From Cochleicola gelatinilyticus (GTDB taxonomy: Bacteria > Bacteroidota > Bacteroidia > Flavobacteriales > Flavobacteriaceae): 64,000 bases of DNA. The notes under the pieces were generated by a model. The model did not search any database and was not told where the DNA came from. It worked only from the letters and a program-made list of their open reading frames with translations. Below, piece after piece: positions 25,353 to 34,598 of this stretch (its first letter is position 1; every line of letters starts with the position of its first letter). The stretch is taken from assembly GCF_001637325.1 (NCBI RefSeq), contig NZ_LRXL01000026.1:124001-188000 (forward strand), read 5' to 3'. The position numbers and the translations under genes are program-made.

Positions 25353-25382
25353 AACCCGGCCATTTTTTGTGTCGGGTTTTTT
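25353..25382 (+). terminator. Terminator of the acyl-CoA dehydrogenase gene
   Basis: AACCCGGC (25353-25360) pairs with GTCGGGTT (25371-25378), with one G-T pair, and runs into six T (25377-25382), 22 bases after the stop codon. Confidence 0.85.
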
Positions 25383-25419
25383 ATTGGGGCAACTTTGCTT
25401 CCGCGCTGCTACAGCAAAA

Positions 25420-25486
25420 CGGGCTATTCGCTTTTACGCCTCGCACCTCCCTTTAGTCGGTACTGTGGGGTAACCGCTGCTATCCC
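25420..25486 (-). repeat. Structured GGGATAG...AGCCCG intergenic element, copy A
   Basis: The minus strand begins GGGATAGCAGCGGTTACCCC (25486-25467) and ends AGCGAATAGCCCG (25432-25420). The outer words match copy B at 17870-17914. The TAG inside GGGATAG is the stop codon of the acetyltransferase gene. Elements of this look, placed directly behind genes, are as I recall common in flavobacterial genomes; a homology search would settle it. Confidence 0.55.
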
Positions 25487-25932
25487 TGTCGCAACTCGAA
25501 ACGCACTTTCCGGATTCCGAAGTCAGTATCCCATTGTTTTACTTCGGTAAAGCCATATTTTTTATACAACTGAATCGCTGGAAGATTTGCCACTCCTGTT
25601 TCTACCATAAACAAATTGGTATCGAACGACTTCAGAACAAACTCCATAACTACTCCTGCAATTCCTCTTCTAAAAAACTTAGGAGCTACCACCAAGCTTT
25701 GTATGTGAAGAAACGTATCTCGATGCGCAATCTCAACAACCGCCGCAAGGGTGTCATTTTCAAAATATCCAAAAAAATCATTGCTGCTAGAAATAAAACT
25801 TTCCAACTCTCTTTGTAAGGGAGGAAAATCGACCGCTTTTAAGAGTTCTGCTTCCACCGCATACGACACCTGAAAAACAGCACGTATTTGTTTTGCCATC
25901 TCAAGATCTGTATGTTGCAGTTTTTTAATCAT
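25480..25932 (-). CDS. GNAT-family N-acetyltransferase
   Basis: 150 residues from the ATG at 25932; a TTG seven codons upstream is a weaker alternative. The acetyl-CoA site is IQSLVVAPKFFRRGIAGVVM, with a slightly altered Q/RxxGxG/A loop (RRGIAG). The tail GVANLPAIQLYKKYGFTEV is the classical motif B with conserved Asn and Tyr. Cytoplasmic; substrate unknown. The stop codon lies inside repeat element copy A, so the last residues (LRQG) may be set by the element. It follows the putative porin gene by 49 bases on the same strand. Confidence 0.85.
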   Translation of the reverse strand: MIKKLQHTDLEMAKQIRAVFQVSYAVEAELLKAVDFPPLQRELESFISSSNDFFGYFENDTLAAVVEIAHRDTFLHIQSLVVAPKFFRRGIAGVVMEFVLKSFDTNLFMVETGVANLPAIQLYKKYGFTEVKQWDTDFGIRKVRFELRQG

Positions 25933-25981
25933 TTCTAAATCACAGTACGCCAAAATTCACGAACAACTGTTTGGTAAAAGG

Positions 25982-27892
25982 CTACAAAAAGAAATCCCAA
26001 ACCAGACCAAAACGAAACGAAGCATCGCGGTACGGATATCCAGGGGCAGTAAAGTAATTATTCGTAGTATTAAACAACGAATTAAGATGTTCGTATTTAA
26101 AATAAATTCGGGTTTGCCGAACTTTTGCATTAAAGAACACATCGACTAGCGGAAACCCTCCAAGTTGCTGTCCCGTCTGCACAAAAAACTCTCCCAACAC
26201 CGGATCGTAATCGTTCATTTCGTATTCGGTAAAATATTTAAATGTGACCCCAGCCTGAAGAAATAAGGCCTTTTTAAATAATTCATCTTGATAATAAAGG
26301 GTGTTCCGAGTTATAAGCTCTGGGACCTTAAAAACATTTGTACCATTGGTAACTTTCTGATACATAATCGTATTGGCAAGTCCGAACTTCCCATACCGAA
26401 ACTCCTTCCCTACTTTAACTTTTAGGTAATCCACACGATCTCCCGACTGTTGTGGTGTAGGAGTAGAATCGTTTTCTTTTACCCCAAAATAAGTGTAATC
26501 ATCGATTCCCGTATAGCTTACAGAAATAGCAGCAATCTTTTTTGAATTGAGATCGAACTTTAGTTCCTGTGTTTTTACATTTTCAAAATTATTCTGCCAA
26601 TTGTAATTTACATAATCACTTTGAAATAAGAGAAAGTTAAAATTGGGGGCTACGCTATGCACCGTGATCGAAGCCTCTGCAACGTTATCGGGATCTAAAC
26701 GATACGAAGCAGCTCCTTGTAAATAATTCCCGTCAAAATCTCCCGCCACATTAATCGCGCCTTTTCCGTAGAGTTGAAATCCTTTGTAAACTTTCCGATA
26801 TTCGGCTCCTGCTTCAAGAATAGTTCCTTTTAAACGGTTGTTAATACGGCCTTCATCGAATATCAACACAGCATCGTACCCATAATTATAGTCTGTGTAG
26901 CCAATATGCGCTCTCAAGTTTCCGAGCAGTGAGTTATCGAACCGGACAAAAGCCTTTGTATTAAAGTCCTCTAGTTTTACTTTGTCTTTTAAATTAGCCG
27001 TTTGATAGGATTCACCAAAGTCTGCAAAAGGAACTGCTTGTTTGTATTGATAGTATTTATCTTCATACGTAATTTCATTTCCTATCGCCAGTACATTATA
27101 CCCTGTACTGTCTTTTTTACTTATAAGTTCGTATTCGTGAATTCCGTAAAAACGCAATCCTTCTAGTTTGTTTTCACCATCTTCAAATTGCACATCTAAC
27201 CTGCCACGATCGTCAAAATCGGGATCATCATTAATAAATAAAGGGAGTGAGTCATCTGCCAATCCACCGTTCTGCTCGTTGGTATTATCTTGAGCTGCGA
27301 CATGCGCCCTAATGTTGTAACGATTGTCTTTTGTATGATAGTTTGTGGTAAATCTAAAATTCCCGGTACTTGTTAAAATATTCTGATACGCACCTAAAGA
27401 GCGCACCCCTTTATACCCAATAAAAAAATTAAACTGTTCGGAGGTATTAATAGTAAATGTAGCGTCTAATTGTTGTCCTTGTTCAAAAGCTGTTCTATAA
27501 TATAATTCAGTTAGGGGTGTAGGCACATTAAAATACCGCATGTCTTCTATTTCCAAATACGCAAAGTGTTGTGCTTGCCCTGCAAATAAAGGCTTCAGGT
27601 TAAGCCGATCAAATGAATAAGCCAAGGAGTTATAGGTTTGTCCGACGTTCGAAAACGGCAGCAATTCGAAGGCATCTTTTCGAAGATAATTAAATTTATA
27701 ATCCTTTTTTATAGACAGCGTAGTGTCGAGAAAAGTGGTATCGCGATCGGCTGAAATAATTTTATACAGATCGATCGGTGGTTTTTCTATTTTTTCGGTC
27801 GGAACTGCATCCCGTATTTCCCCTTCATCTTCTTGAGAATACACAGACCCTGCTACAAAAATCAAAAAAAGTACTAAAAGCGTTCTATTCAT
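25982..27892 (-). CDS. Putative outer-membrane porin
   Basis: 636 residues with a signal peptide ending near SVYSQ (residue 20). The mature part starts with an acidic stretch, then DTTLSIKKDYKFNYLRKD and FELLPFSNVGQTYNSLAYSF. It continues as repeated amphipathic beta strands, ending in FRFGLVWDFFL with a terminal aromatic as in outer-membrane barrels. This matches the Bacteroidota putative porin family; substrate and channel activity are untested. It is divergent from rnhB, a neighbourhood often seen in flavobacteria. The region between (27893-28057) is AT-rich and shows no clear promoter. Confidence 0.75.
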   Translation of the reverse strand: MNRTLLVLFLIFVAGSVYSQEDEGEIRDAVPTEKIEKPPIDLYKIISADRDTTFLDTTLSIKKDYKFNYLRKDAFELLPFSNVGQTYNSLAYSFDRLNLKPLFAGQAQHFAYLEIEDMRYFNVPTPLTELYYRTAFEQGQQLDATFTINTSEQFNFFIGYKGVRSLGAYQNILTSTGNFRFTTNYHTKDNRYNIRAHVAAQDNTNEQNGGLADDSLPLFINDDPDFDDRGRLDVQFEDGENKLEGLRFYGIHEYELISKKDSTGYNVLAIGNEITYEDKYYQYKQAVPFADFGESYQTANLKDKVKLEDFNTKAFVRFDNSLLGNLRAHIGYTDYNYGYDAVLIFDEGRINNRLKGTILEAGAEYRKVYKGFQLYGKGAINVAGDFDGNYLQGAASYRLDPDNVAEASITVHSVAPNFNFLLFQSDYVNYNWQNNFENVKTQELKFDLNSKKIAAISVSYTGIDDYTYFGVKENDSTPTPQQSGDRVDYLKVKVGKEFRYGKFGLANTIMYQKVTNGTNVFKVPELITRNTLYYQDELFKKALFLQAGVTFKYFTEYEMNDYDPVLGEFFVQTGQQLGGFPLVDVFFNAKVRQTRIYFKYEHLNSLFNTTNNYFTAPGYPYRDASFRFGLVWDFFL

Positions 27893-28057
27893 CTATCTTT
27901 TTTCTAGGGTCAAAGGTAATTTTTAAATTATAATTGAAGGATTCGAAAATTTGAAAATTTGAAAATTCTATTCTCAATGCATTTACACGCCGTTTAAAGA
28001 CTAAAAAAATCATGCTATATTTTAATTTTTCAAAAGGCTTATTTGTATTTTCCCGCC

Positions 28058-28657
28058 ATGCTATCACTTAAAATACATCCTCATCTAATCGAATGCGGCA
28101 CCGATGAAGCAGGCCGCGGATGTTTGGCAGGCCCTGTAACTGCAGCTGCAGTAATTCTTCCAGATGATTTTAACCACCCGTTTCTAACCGATTCGAAACA
28201 ACTTTCAGAAAAAAAACGTTTGGAATTAAAAGAAATTATTGAAGCAGAAGCAATTTCTTTTGGTGTTACCCATGTTATGATGGATGAGATCGATACACTA
28301 AACATTTTAAATGCTTCCATTTTAGGCATGCATCGTTCGATCGAGCAACTTGTCTCACCGCTTCAATTTATTGCAATCGATGGCAATCGGTTTAAGCCAT
28401 TCGGGAAAATCCCGTACGAATGCGTTATAAAAGGAGACAGTAAATATTTACACATCGCTGCCGCTTCAATTTTAGCAAAAACCTATCGGGATGAATACAT
28501 GGCAAATCTACACGAGGAATTTCCTGCCTATAATTGGAAAAAGAACAAAGGCTATCCCACAAAAGAACACCGACAAGCCATTCGGGATTTTGGCCCAACG
28601 CCTTATCACCGAAGAAGCTTCAAATTATTACCCGAACAATACTGTTTTGATTTTTAA
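28058..28657 (+). CDS. rnhB: Ribonuclease HII
   Basis: 199 residues from the ATG at 28058; a TTG five codons earlier also opens the frame. RNase HII cuts RNA in RNA-DNA hybrids and removes single misincorporated ribonucleotides. The active-site carboxylates appear as Asp16 and Glu17 in [14 protein letters not shown], Asp108 in IAIDGNRF and Asp145 in [18 protein letters not shown] and [13 protein letters not shown] are standard family blocks. It is a compact cytoplasmic enzyme of usual length, placed 85 bases before the large lipoprotein gene on the same strand. Confidence 0.95.
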   Translation: MLSLKIHPHLIECGTDEAGRGCLAGPVTAAAVILPDDFNHPFLTDSKQLSEKKRLELKEIIEAEAISFGVTHVMMDEIDTLNILNASILGMHRSIEQLVSPLQFIAIDGNRFKPFGKIPYECVIKGDSKYLHIAAASILAKTYRDEYMANLHEEFPAYNWKKNKGYPTKEHRQAIRDFGPTPYHRRSFKLLPEQYCFDF

Positions 28658-28742
28658 ATTGCTTTACAAAACTGTTGAAAACACGTCGATAAACTCTTTC
28701 ATAAAATAAAGGAACACGAAAATTCCTTCCTATTTTTGTAGT

Positions 28743-31193
28743 ATGAAACAACTGCTGAAACTACTAGTTCTGGTCTGCACTTCTCTATTGTTGTGGAACT
28801 GCAACGAAGCACCCGTAACCAAAGGAGCATTATCGTCGTATCTTCCTGAAGGTACTTCGGTGGTATTTAAGATTAAAGACTGGCAGTCACTTCAAAACGA
28901 CCTTCGTAATAGCGATCTTCTTTCGGAATATTCTAAAACCAATGCGTTTACTTTCTTTTCTGAAGATGCTCCATTACTATCTCAAATCGCACCTTCTCAA
29001 GAAAGTATTCTTTGTGTCTCAAAAAATACAGATAGCACCTCAGCTTATACTTTCATTACAAGGCAAACACCAGATCTATTTGAAAGCGATTCGATACCAA
29101 ATACCAGCGTCGAGACATTTACCTACGGAGATTTTAGTCTAAAAAAAGTTACCATACAAAACAACGATGCCTATGTAGCAGTAAAGGACAGCATGTTTAT
29201 TGCGTCTTCTTCTCAAGCTCTGTTACAGTCGATTTTGGAGGGAAAAATTGAAAAAGATCCTACTTTTTTGAAATTGTATAACATGAACGACCCTTCAAAC
29301 CTCACCGCTCTTATTTCTCTCCCGAAAAAAAGACGCATTAATAGCGCCACTCCTTCGTTTGCTTCACACACCAATTTACATATCGAAGTTCTTTCTAATG
29401 GAATAACCGCTACTGGGGTTGCTCTTGCAAGAGATACCATTCCGCAAATTCTCTCTATTTTTAAAGGGCAACAACCGCAAAAAAACGACCTTGCTACCCT
29501 ATTACCAGCAACGGCACGCAAGGGTATTTCTTTAACATATAGCGATGCAGAAAAATTACAGCAAGAACTAAAAATAGTTCGTGGTGACAGTCTCAATAAA
29601 CCCGCAAATGGTTTGTTAGAATCTATTAATGAAGTTGGTTATATCGAATTAGATAACGGAACTGCCTTAGCACTAAAAAGTATCGATCCCGACTTGACGA
29701 ACCAATCGGTCGCTCGGTATATTTCTGAAGCAGATAGTTTTCGAGAAATTAAACTATATACTTTCAATGAACCAAATTTACTAGCCAATGCATTTTCACC
29801 TGTGCTTCCTTCTGTAACAACCAACTACATGTTTGCATTAGAATCTTTCTTTATTTTTACTGAAACGCAAACAGAAGCAGAAGCCATTATCTCTGCCTTC
29901 ATTAATGGAAATACAATGGCAAAAACAGGTTATTTTGAAACTTCAGCAGCACAGTTAAGCACCTCTTCTTCGCTATTGTATTATAACCTAAAAGGATCTG
30001 AAGCATCGCTCCTCACCGACTATTTTTCAGAAGAAACAGCTGCTCAACTTGTTAAGATAGCTGCAGACGATTATCCCCTTACGGCACTTCAGTTTACCTA
30101 CGACCGTGATTTTGCACATGTAAATTACAGTGCTACACATGGCACAACCTCAGACAAACAAACTATTGGAACAGTTTCAGAACAATTTAATTCCACGTTA
30201 AAAAACGAGATTCTTGGTCTTCCATCCCTATTTAGCAACCACCGAACCAAAGGAAATGATGTCGTGGTGCAAGATGTTACCAATACGTTGTATTTATATT
30301 CAGACACAGGCAATGTTTTATGGTCTAAAAAATTAGATGCTCCCATTCTTGGAACGGTTCAAGAAGTAGATTTGCTTCGAAATGGCAAAAAACAACTTGC
30401 GTTTGCTACTAAAAACAATTTCTACGTTTTAGATAGAAATGGAAATCCAGTCGCACCTTTTCCTATTAAATTTAAAGATGACATCACGCAGCCGCTCTCG
30501 GTGTTCGATTACGATACGAATAGAAAATACCGTTTTATAATTACTCAAGGCAATGAAGTTTTTATGTACGATAAAGACGGTAAAATCGTAAAAGGCTTTA
30601 CATATAAAAAAGCGGCTTCGAACATTGTACTCCCACCAGTGCACATTCGAATGAACAACAAAGACTATATTGTTATCGCCGAAGAAAATGGAAAACTAAC
30701 TATTTTAAGTCGCACTGGAAAATTAAGAGTACCGGTTAAAAATACATTTCAGTTTTCTGAAACTCCGGTGCTAGCCGAAGAAGGCAATTTTATTGTAATT
30801 ACTAAAGGACTTACAAAAGAAACGATTTCACAAACGGGTACTATAAATTCGCAACCCCTTAACGTTACTGCAAATTACGGGTTTTCTATTTTGGGAAATA
30901 CAAAAGCTACCTTAGATGATAACTTACTCCGCATCAACGGAAAATTAGCCGAACTACCCTTTGGAATTTACACCAAACCCATGGTTTTTAATGCCAATAG
31001 AACAACATATGTAACAGTTACAGAAACACAAGAGAACAAAGTATATGTGTTCGACAAAAATGGAACCTTAGTTTCGGGCTTTCCTATTTATGGTACGTCA
31101 CAAGCGTATAGTAAAGACGCTGCCCAACGAGGATCTTTAGATATCGTAGTAAAAGGAGAAGACAAAGAACTTATTTTATACCGTTACCGATAA
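28743..31193 (+). CDS. Large lipoprotein with C-terminal propeller-like repeats
   Basis: 816 residues, no named family recognised with confidence. A lipoprotein signal ends LLWNC (Cys20). Residues 30-470 look like a DUF3352-style region (SYLPEGTSVVFKIKDWQSL), found in bacterial proteins of unknown role. From about residue 500 blade-like repeats appear: NTLYLYSDTGNVLWSKKL, NNFYVLDRNGNPVAPFP, NEVFMYDKDGKIVKGF and NKVYVFDKNGTLVSGFP, an eight-strand PQQ/WD-like style. It is therefore probably a periplasmic or surface-exposed scaffold. A TATTTTTG box (28731-28738) sits only 4 bases before the ATG. It follows rnhB, a pairing I recall from other flavobacteria. Confidence 0.65.
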   Translation: MKQLLKLLVLVCTSLLLWNCNEAPVTKGALSSYLPEGTSVVFKIKDWQSLQNDLRNSDLLSEYSKTNAFTFFSEDAPLLSQIAPSQESILCVSKNTDSTSAYTFITRQTPDLFESDSIPNTSVETFTYGDFSLKKVTIQNNDAYVAVKDSMFIASSSQALLQSILEGKIEKDPTFLKLYNMNDPSNLTALISLPKKRRINSATPSFASHTNLHIEVLSNGITATGVALARDTIPQILSIFKGQQPQKNDLATLLPATARKGISLTYSDAEKLQQELKIVRGDSLNKPANGLLESINEVGYIELDNGTALALKSIDPDLTNQSVARYISEADSFREIKLYTFNEPNLLANAFSPVLPSVTTNYMFALESFFIFTETQTEAEAIISAFINGNTMAKTGYFETSAAQLSTSSSLLYYNLKGSEASLLTDYFSEETAAQLVKIAADDYPLTALQFTYDRDFAHVNYSATHGTTSDKQTIGTVSEQFNSTLKNEILGLPSLFSNHRTKGNDVVVQDVTNTLYLYSDTGNVLWSKKLDAPILGTVQEVDLLRNGKKQLAFATKNNFYVLDRNGNPVAPFPIKFKDDITQPLSVFDYDTNRKYRFIITQGNEVFMYDKDGKIVKGFTYKKAASNIVLPPVHIRMNNKDYIVIAEENGKLTILSRTGKLRVPVKNTFQFSETPVLAEEGNFIVITKGLTKETISQTGTINSQPLNVTANYGFSILGNTKATLDDNLLRINGKLAELPFGIYTKPMVFNANRTTYVTVTETQENKVYVFDKNGTLVSGFPIYGTSQAYSKDAAQRGSLDIVVKGEDKELILYRYR

Positions 31194-31304
31194 TTTTAGC
31201 GTCTCACCTAAGTAAGCTTAAAATGTTACAATAGTACTAGCGCTATCCTTCTGATTTACATATTATTGCCTATCTTAGTAGAAATGATACTATGATTTCA
31301 GGGC

Positions 31305-34130
31305 ATGAAAAAAATACCTTTACTGTTTATTTTTTTGGCTTCATTTTCTTTTGGACAATCACAAGAGAAAAGAGAAGACGCCCTATTATCGTTAAATGCT
31401 TCAGAAAAGTTATACGCTGAAAAAAAGTATGATGAGGCCTACCAAAAAGCTAAAAGTGCTTTCGATTATTTTAGTCAGTCAGAAAACGATTCCCTCCTTC
31501 ATATTGCTCGTAACCAACTCATTTTAGTTTCTGCAAAAACAAATTCCGAAGAAAAAGAAATAGTATACCAACAAGCAGTAGATGCAGCACTTCAAAAAAA
31601 GAACTGGACACAACTGGCAGAGGTCTACTATACCAAAGGAAGAACTTATTTTCTAGAACGTGAAATGGGTACGGCACAACCCTATTACATAAAAGTGGAT
31701 TCTCTTGCACGCATTTATAATTTTCAGAATGAGATCATGGTAAATGCCATTCTAGATCGATCTGAAATAGCTAGAACAACCTTTACATATGAAGGAGTAG
31801 AACAGGCCTCAGCGTTGCAGGAGACTGCATTAAAATTGGCACAGCAACTCGAATCTGAAGAACTCATTAACAACATTTATCTACGCCTTGCCGATATGAG
31901 AGGACTGCAAGGAGATGTTTCTGAAGCCAAACGATATACTGACCTCGCCTTTAAGTATTATAGCACTAAAGACAACCCCAAACGCCTCACTAAGGTGTAT
32001 CTAACCTATATGAATTACTATTACGCAATAGATGATTATGATGCAGCGGGCAAGAAATTAGAAGAAGGAATCGCTTATCTAAAAAACAAAAACAACCCAT
32101 ATGAATTAGCAAGTGTTTTAACCGCGTATGGCACCTATTTTAGAAAACGTCGTAAAAACTGTACCAAAGCAATCGAACAGTTTGAAAAGGCAAAAGCCAT
32201 CTACGACACCTTAGCAGAAAAAGAAAGTGACCGATACATGTACCTCATGGAAGGCCTGGCGTTATGCAATGCAGAAATTGGTGATTACAAAGCGGGTTAT
32301 GCGTATTACCAAAAGACGTACGAAACAAAAAAAGCTCTGGTTAAAAAAGAAAACAATAGTTTAACACGTTCTCTTGAAACCCGTTATGAAAGTGAAAAGA
32401 AAAAACAGGAAATTGCCCTCTTAAAATCTAAAAATGAACTCTCGGAGCAACGCAGAAAGAATCAGAAAACCATCTTGTTAAGTGGTTTAATTTTAGTTGC
32501 ACTCGGGGGACTCTTTTTATTTTTTCAACTTCGAAACCGTAAAAAAGTGTCGAATAAATTAAAAGAACTAGATGCCGCAAAATCTAATTTCTTTGCTAAC
32601 ATTTCTCATGAGTTTCGCACTCCATTAGCTTTAATAAAAGGACCTATAGAAGATCAATTAGAACTTTCAAACCTAACAACATCTCAGCGAAAAAATTTAA
32701 GATCGGCACAACGCAACACTGCTCGACTCGAAGCTTTAGTAGAGCAACTATTAGCTCTTTCGAAACTAGAAAACGGAACCATCCCTTTACAAGTACAACC
32801 TGGAAACCTCCCTCGTTTTATAACGGCTCAAACCGAAGCCTTTTCGTACCAATGCCTTGAAAAAAAGATCGATTATTCCGTAAAGATTGAAAACGACGAG
32901 AACACCGATTGGTTCGATCGTGACATGCTAGAAAAAATAACATTCAATCTTATTGGAAATGCTGTAAAATACACTCCCGAGAATGGTAGCGTTGAGGTAT
33001 TGGGAAAACGTATAGGGCATCAATTCGAATTAAGTATTATCAACTCTGGAGCTTACATTTCCATAGAAGAACAACAATCTATTTTTAAACGTTTTTATCA
33101 ATCTAATCCAAAAAACTCTGGGACAGGCATTGGTCTTGCTCTTACAAAAGAACTTGTTGAACTTCATAAAGGACAGATTACTTTAGACAGTGAAGAAAAT
33201 GGATACACGCAGTTTACAATTTTACTACCCACTAGTAAAGAAGATTTTATAGATACTGAATTACTTTCTGAAGTTTTACAAACTAAAGATTCCATTACTT
33301 TAGAAACAGAAATTATTTCTTCTGAAATTCAAAAAAAGACAACCGAAGTAACTGAAGCATTATTACTGCATCCAGATGATGCCCCAGTCCTTCTTATTGT
33401 TGATGACTCGAAAGACATTCGTGATTATGTAACTTCTGTGTTTGAAACTACCTACAAAGTCTTACAGGCTGCAAATGGTAATGAAGCTTTCGAGCAAGCA
33501 GTTATAGAAATTCCCGATTTGGTAATTAGCGATGTAATGATGCCCGAGGAAGATGGCTTTAGTTTGACAAAAAAGCTCAAAGAACACGAACTTACAGCAC
33601 ACATTCCAATTATCTTATTAACCGCTAAAACAAAAGTAACAGACAAGCTAGAAGGAATGGGTGTTGGCGCCGATGCATATTTAACCAAGCCTTTTAGTTC
33701 TCAATTGGTAAAAGCCACAGTAGCCAATCTTATTGAAAACAGAAGAAAACTACAACAACGGTTCTCACAAGAAGTAATTTTACGTCCAAAGGAAATTGCT
33801 TTGTCTTCTGCAGATGAACAGTTTTTAGAACGACTTCAAGTGGTTATGGACGATCATATTACAAATTCAGAATTCACCGTAGAACGTTTTGGAAAAGAAA
33901 TGGGTGTAAGCAGAATGCAACTTCACCGAAAATTAAAAGCACTCACAGGTCAGTCTACAAGTGAATTTTTACGTTCACAGCGCTTAAAGCTCGCCATAGT
34001 ATTATTAAAGAAAAACACGGTTACAATTTCTGAAGTGGCCTATTCGGTAGGATTTAATGATCCTTCTTATTTTACAAAATGCTTTAAAGAAGAATTTGGA
34101 TGTTCTCCTACGCAATATGTTTCGAGATAA
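31305..34130 (+). CDS. Hybrid two-component regulator: TPR sensor, histidine kinase, receiver, AraC-type DNA-binding domain
   Basis: 941 residues combining a whole signalling pathway in one chain. A signal peptide (residues 1-17) is followed by a periplasmic helical region with TPR-like repeats (about 30-370), a coiled coil, and a transmembrane helix (about 387-407, LLSGLILVALGGLFLFFQ). The kinase core has phospho-acceptor His435 in NISHEFRTPLALIKG, the N box NLIGNAVKYTPENG and the G box GTGIGLALTKEL. The receiver (about 690-810) has LIVDDSKDIRDY and phospho-acceptor Asp743 in ISDVMMPEEDG. The C-terminal AraC domain has SRMQLHRKLKALTGQST and SYFTKCFKEEFGCSP. Such proteins often control polysaccharide-use loci by the sensor binding oligosaccharides; here the sensor is TPR-like and no SusC/SusD genes are near, so the target is unknown. 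Confidence 0.92.
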   Translation: MKKIPLLFIFLASFSFGQSQEKREDALLSLNASEKLYAEKKYDEAYQKAKSAFDYFSQSENDSLLHIARNQLILVSAKTNSEEKEIVYQQAVDAALQKKNWTQLAEVYYTKGRTYFLEREMGTAQPYYIKVDSLARIYNFQNEIMVNAILDRSEIARTTFTYEGVEQASALQETALKLAQQLESEELINNIYLRLADMRGLQGDVSEAKRYTDLAFKYYSTKDNPKRLTKVYLTYMNYYYAIDDYDAAGKKLEEGIAYLKNKNNPYELASVLTAYGTYFRKRRKNCTKAIEQFEKAKAIYDTLAEKESDRYMYLMEGLALCNAEIGDYKAGYAYYQKTYETKKALVKKENNSLTRSLETRYESEKKKQEIALLKSKNELSEQRRKNQKTILLSGLILVALGGLFLFFQLRNRKKVSNKLKELDAAKSNFFANISHEFRTPLALIKGPIEDQLELSNLTTSQRKNLRSAQRNTARLEALVEQLLALSKLENGTIPLQVQPGNLPRFITAQTEAFSYQCLEKKIDYSVKIENDENTDWFDRDMLEKITFNLIGNAVKYTPENGSVEVLGKRIGHQFELSIINSGAYISIEEQQSIFKRFYQSNPKNSGTGIGLALTKELVELHKGQITLDSEENGYTQFTILLPTSKEDFIDTELLSEVLQTKDSITLETEIISSEIQKKTTEVTEALLLHPDDAPVLLIVDDSKDIRDYVTSVFETTYKVLQAANGNEAFEQAVIEIPDLVISDVMMPEEDGFSLTKKLKEHELTAHIPIILLTAKTKVTDKLEGMGVGADAYLTKPFSSQLVKATVANLIENRRKLQQRFSQEVILRPKEIALSSADEQFLERLQVVMDDHITNSEFTVERFGKEMGVSRMQLHRKLKALTGQSTSEFLRSQRLKLAIVLLKKNTVTISEVAYSVGFNDPSYFTKCFKEEFGCSPTQYVSR

Positions 34131-34131
34131 C

Positions 34132-34238
34132 TGTAAGCGCTTTACTAAAAATGAAACTCAATACTAAAAGGCGTCATTAAATTTGATTTATAGTTGAAGC
34201 ATTTCTTTTATAATTAATTGCTGATAGTAAGCGCTTAT
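34132..34238. promoter_or_regulatory. Two AAGCGCTT palindromes in the gap before the OmpA-type gene pair
   Basis: TGTAAGCGCTTTAC (34132-34145) and AGTAAGCGCTTATT (34227-34240) share a palindromic AAGCGCTT core 95 bases apart in a 233-base non-coding stretch. The core resembles LacI-family operators. The first copy starts just behind the hybrid regulator's stop codon. Binding is speculative. Confidence 0.25.
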
Positions 34239-34363
34239 TAGATAGCTCATAATTCTAAAAAAACTCCTTTTCTTCTAATCCAAATAACCCAAAAGAACAC
34301 TTTTTTAAACCTCTTAACCCCTATAATCACTACGCTGTTACATATTTCACAGCATTGGTTACA

Positions 34364-34579
34364 ATGGTACTATTACTTGTATTTGTATCCGCATACATTT
34401 GTTTCGAACTACTTCCCCAAGGTATGGCAAAAAAGAAAAAAGTGTATTCCGGAACGCTCAAAGCAATTCCAGAAATGGAAGTGTTATTAAATGTAACACA
34501 CATGCAAAAAGGTTCCTATACACTTAAAATTTTACATAAAAATAAAGTGATTAAAGTAACCTCATTTAAAAAAGTATAG
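34364..34579 (+). CDS. Small exported protein with sorting-domain-like tail
   Basis: 71 residues from the ATG at 34364; a TTG three codons upstream also opens the frame. A hydrophobic N-terminus (MVLLLVFVSAYICFELL) could be a signal peptide or anchor. The rest, especially LNVTHMQKGSYTLKILHKNK followed by KVTSFKKV, resembles the last half of T9SS type A sorting domains, where a GxYxxKI turn precedes a basic end. No cargo domain precedes it, so it may be a remnant or a stand-alone small protein. It lies 19 bases before the OmpA-type gene on the same strand. Existence as a gene is probable, not certain. Confidence 0.5.
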   Translation: MVLLLVFVSAYICFELLPQGMAKKKKVYSGTLKAIPEMEVLLNVTHMQKGSYTLKILHKNKVIKVTSFKKV

Positions 34580-34598
34580 TGACCTAATTCTAAACATT

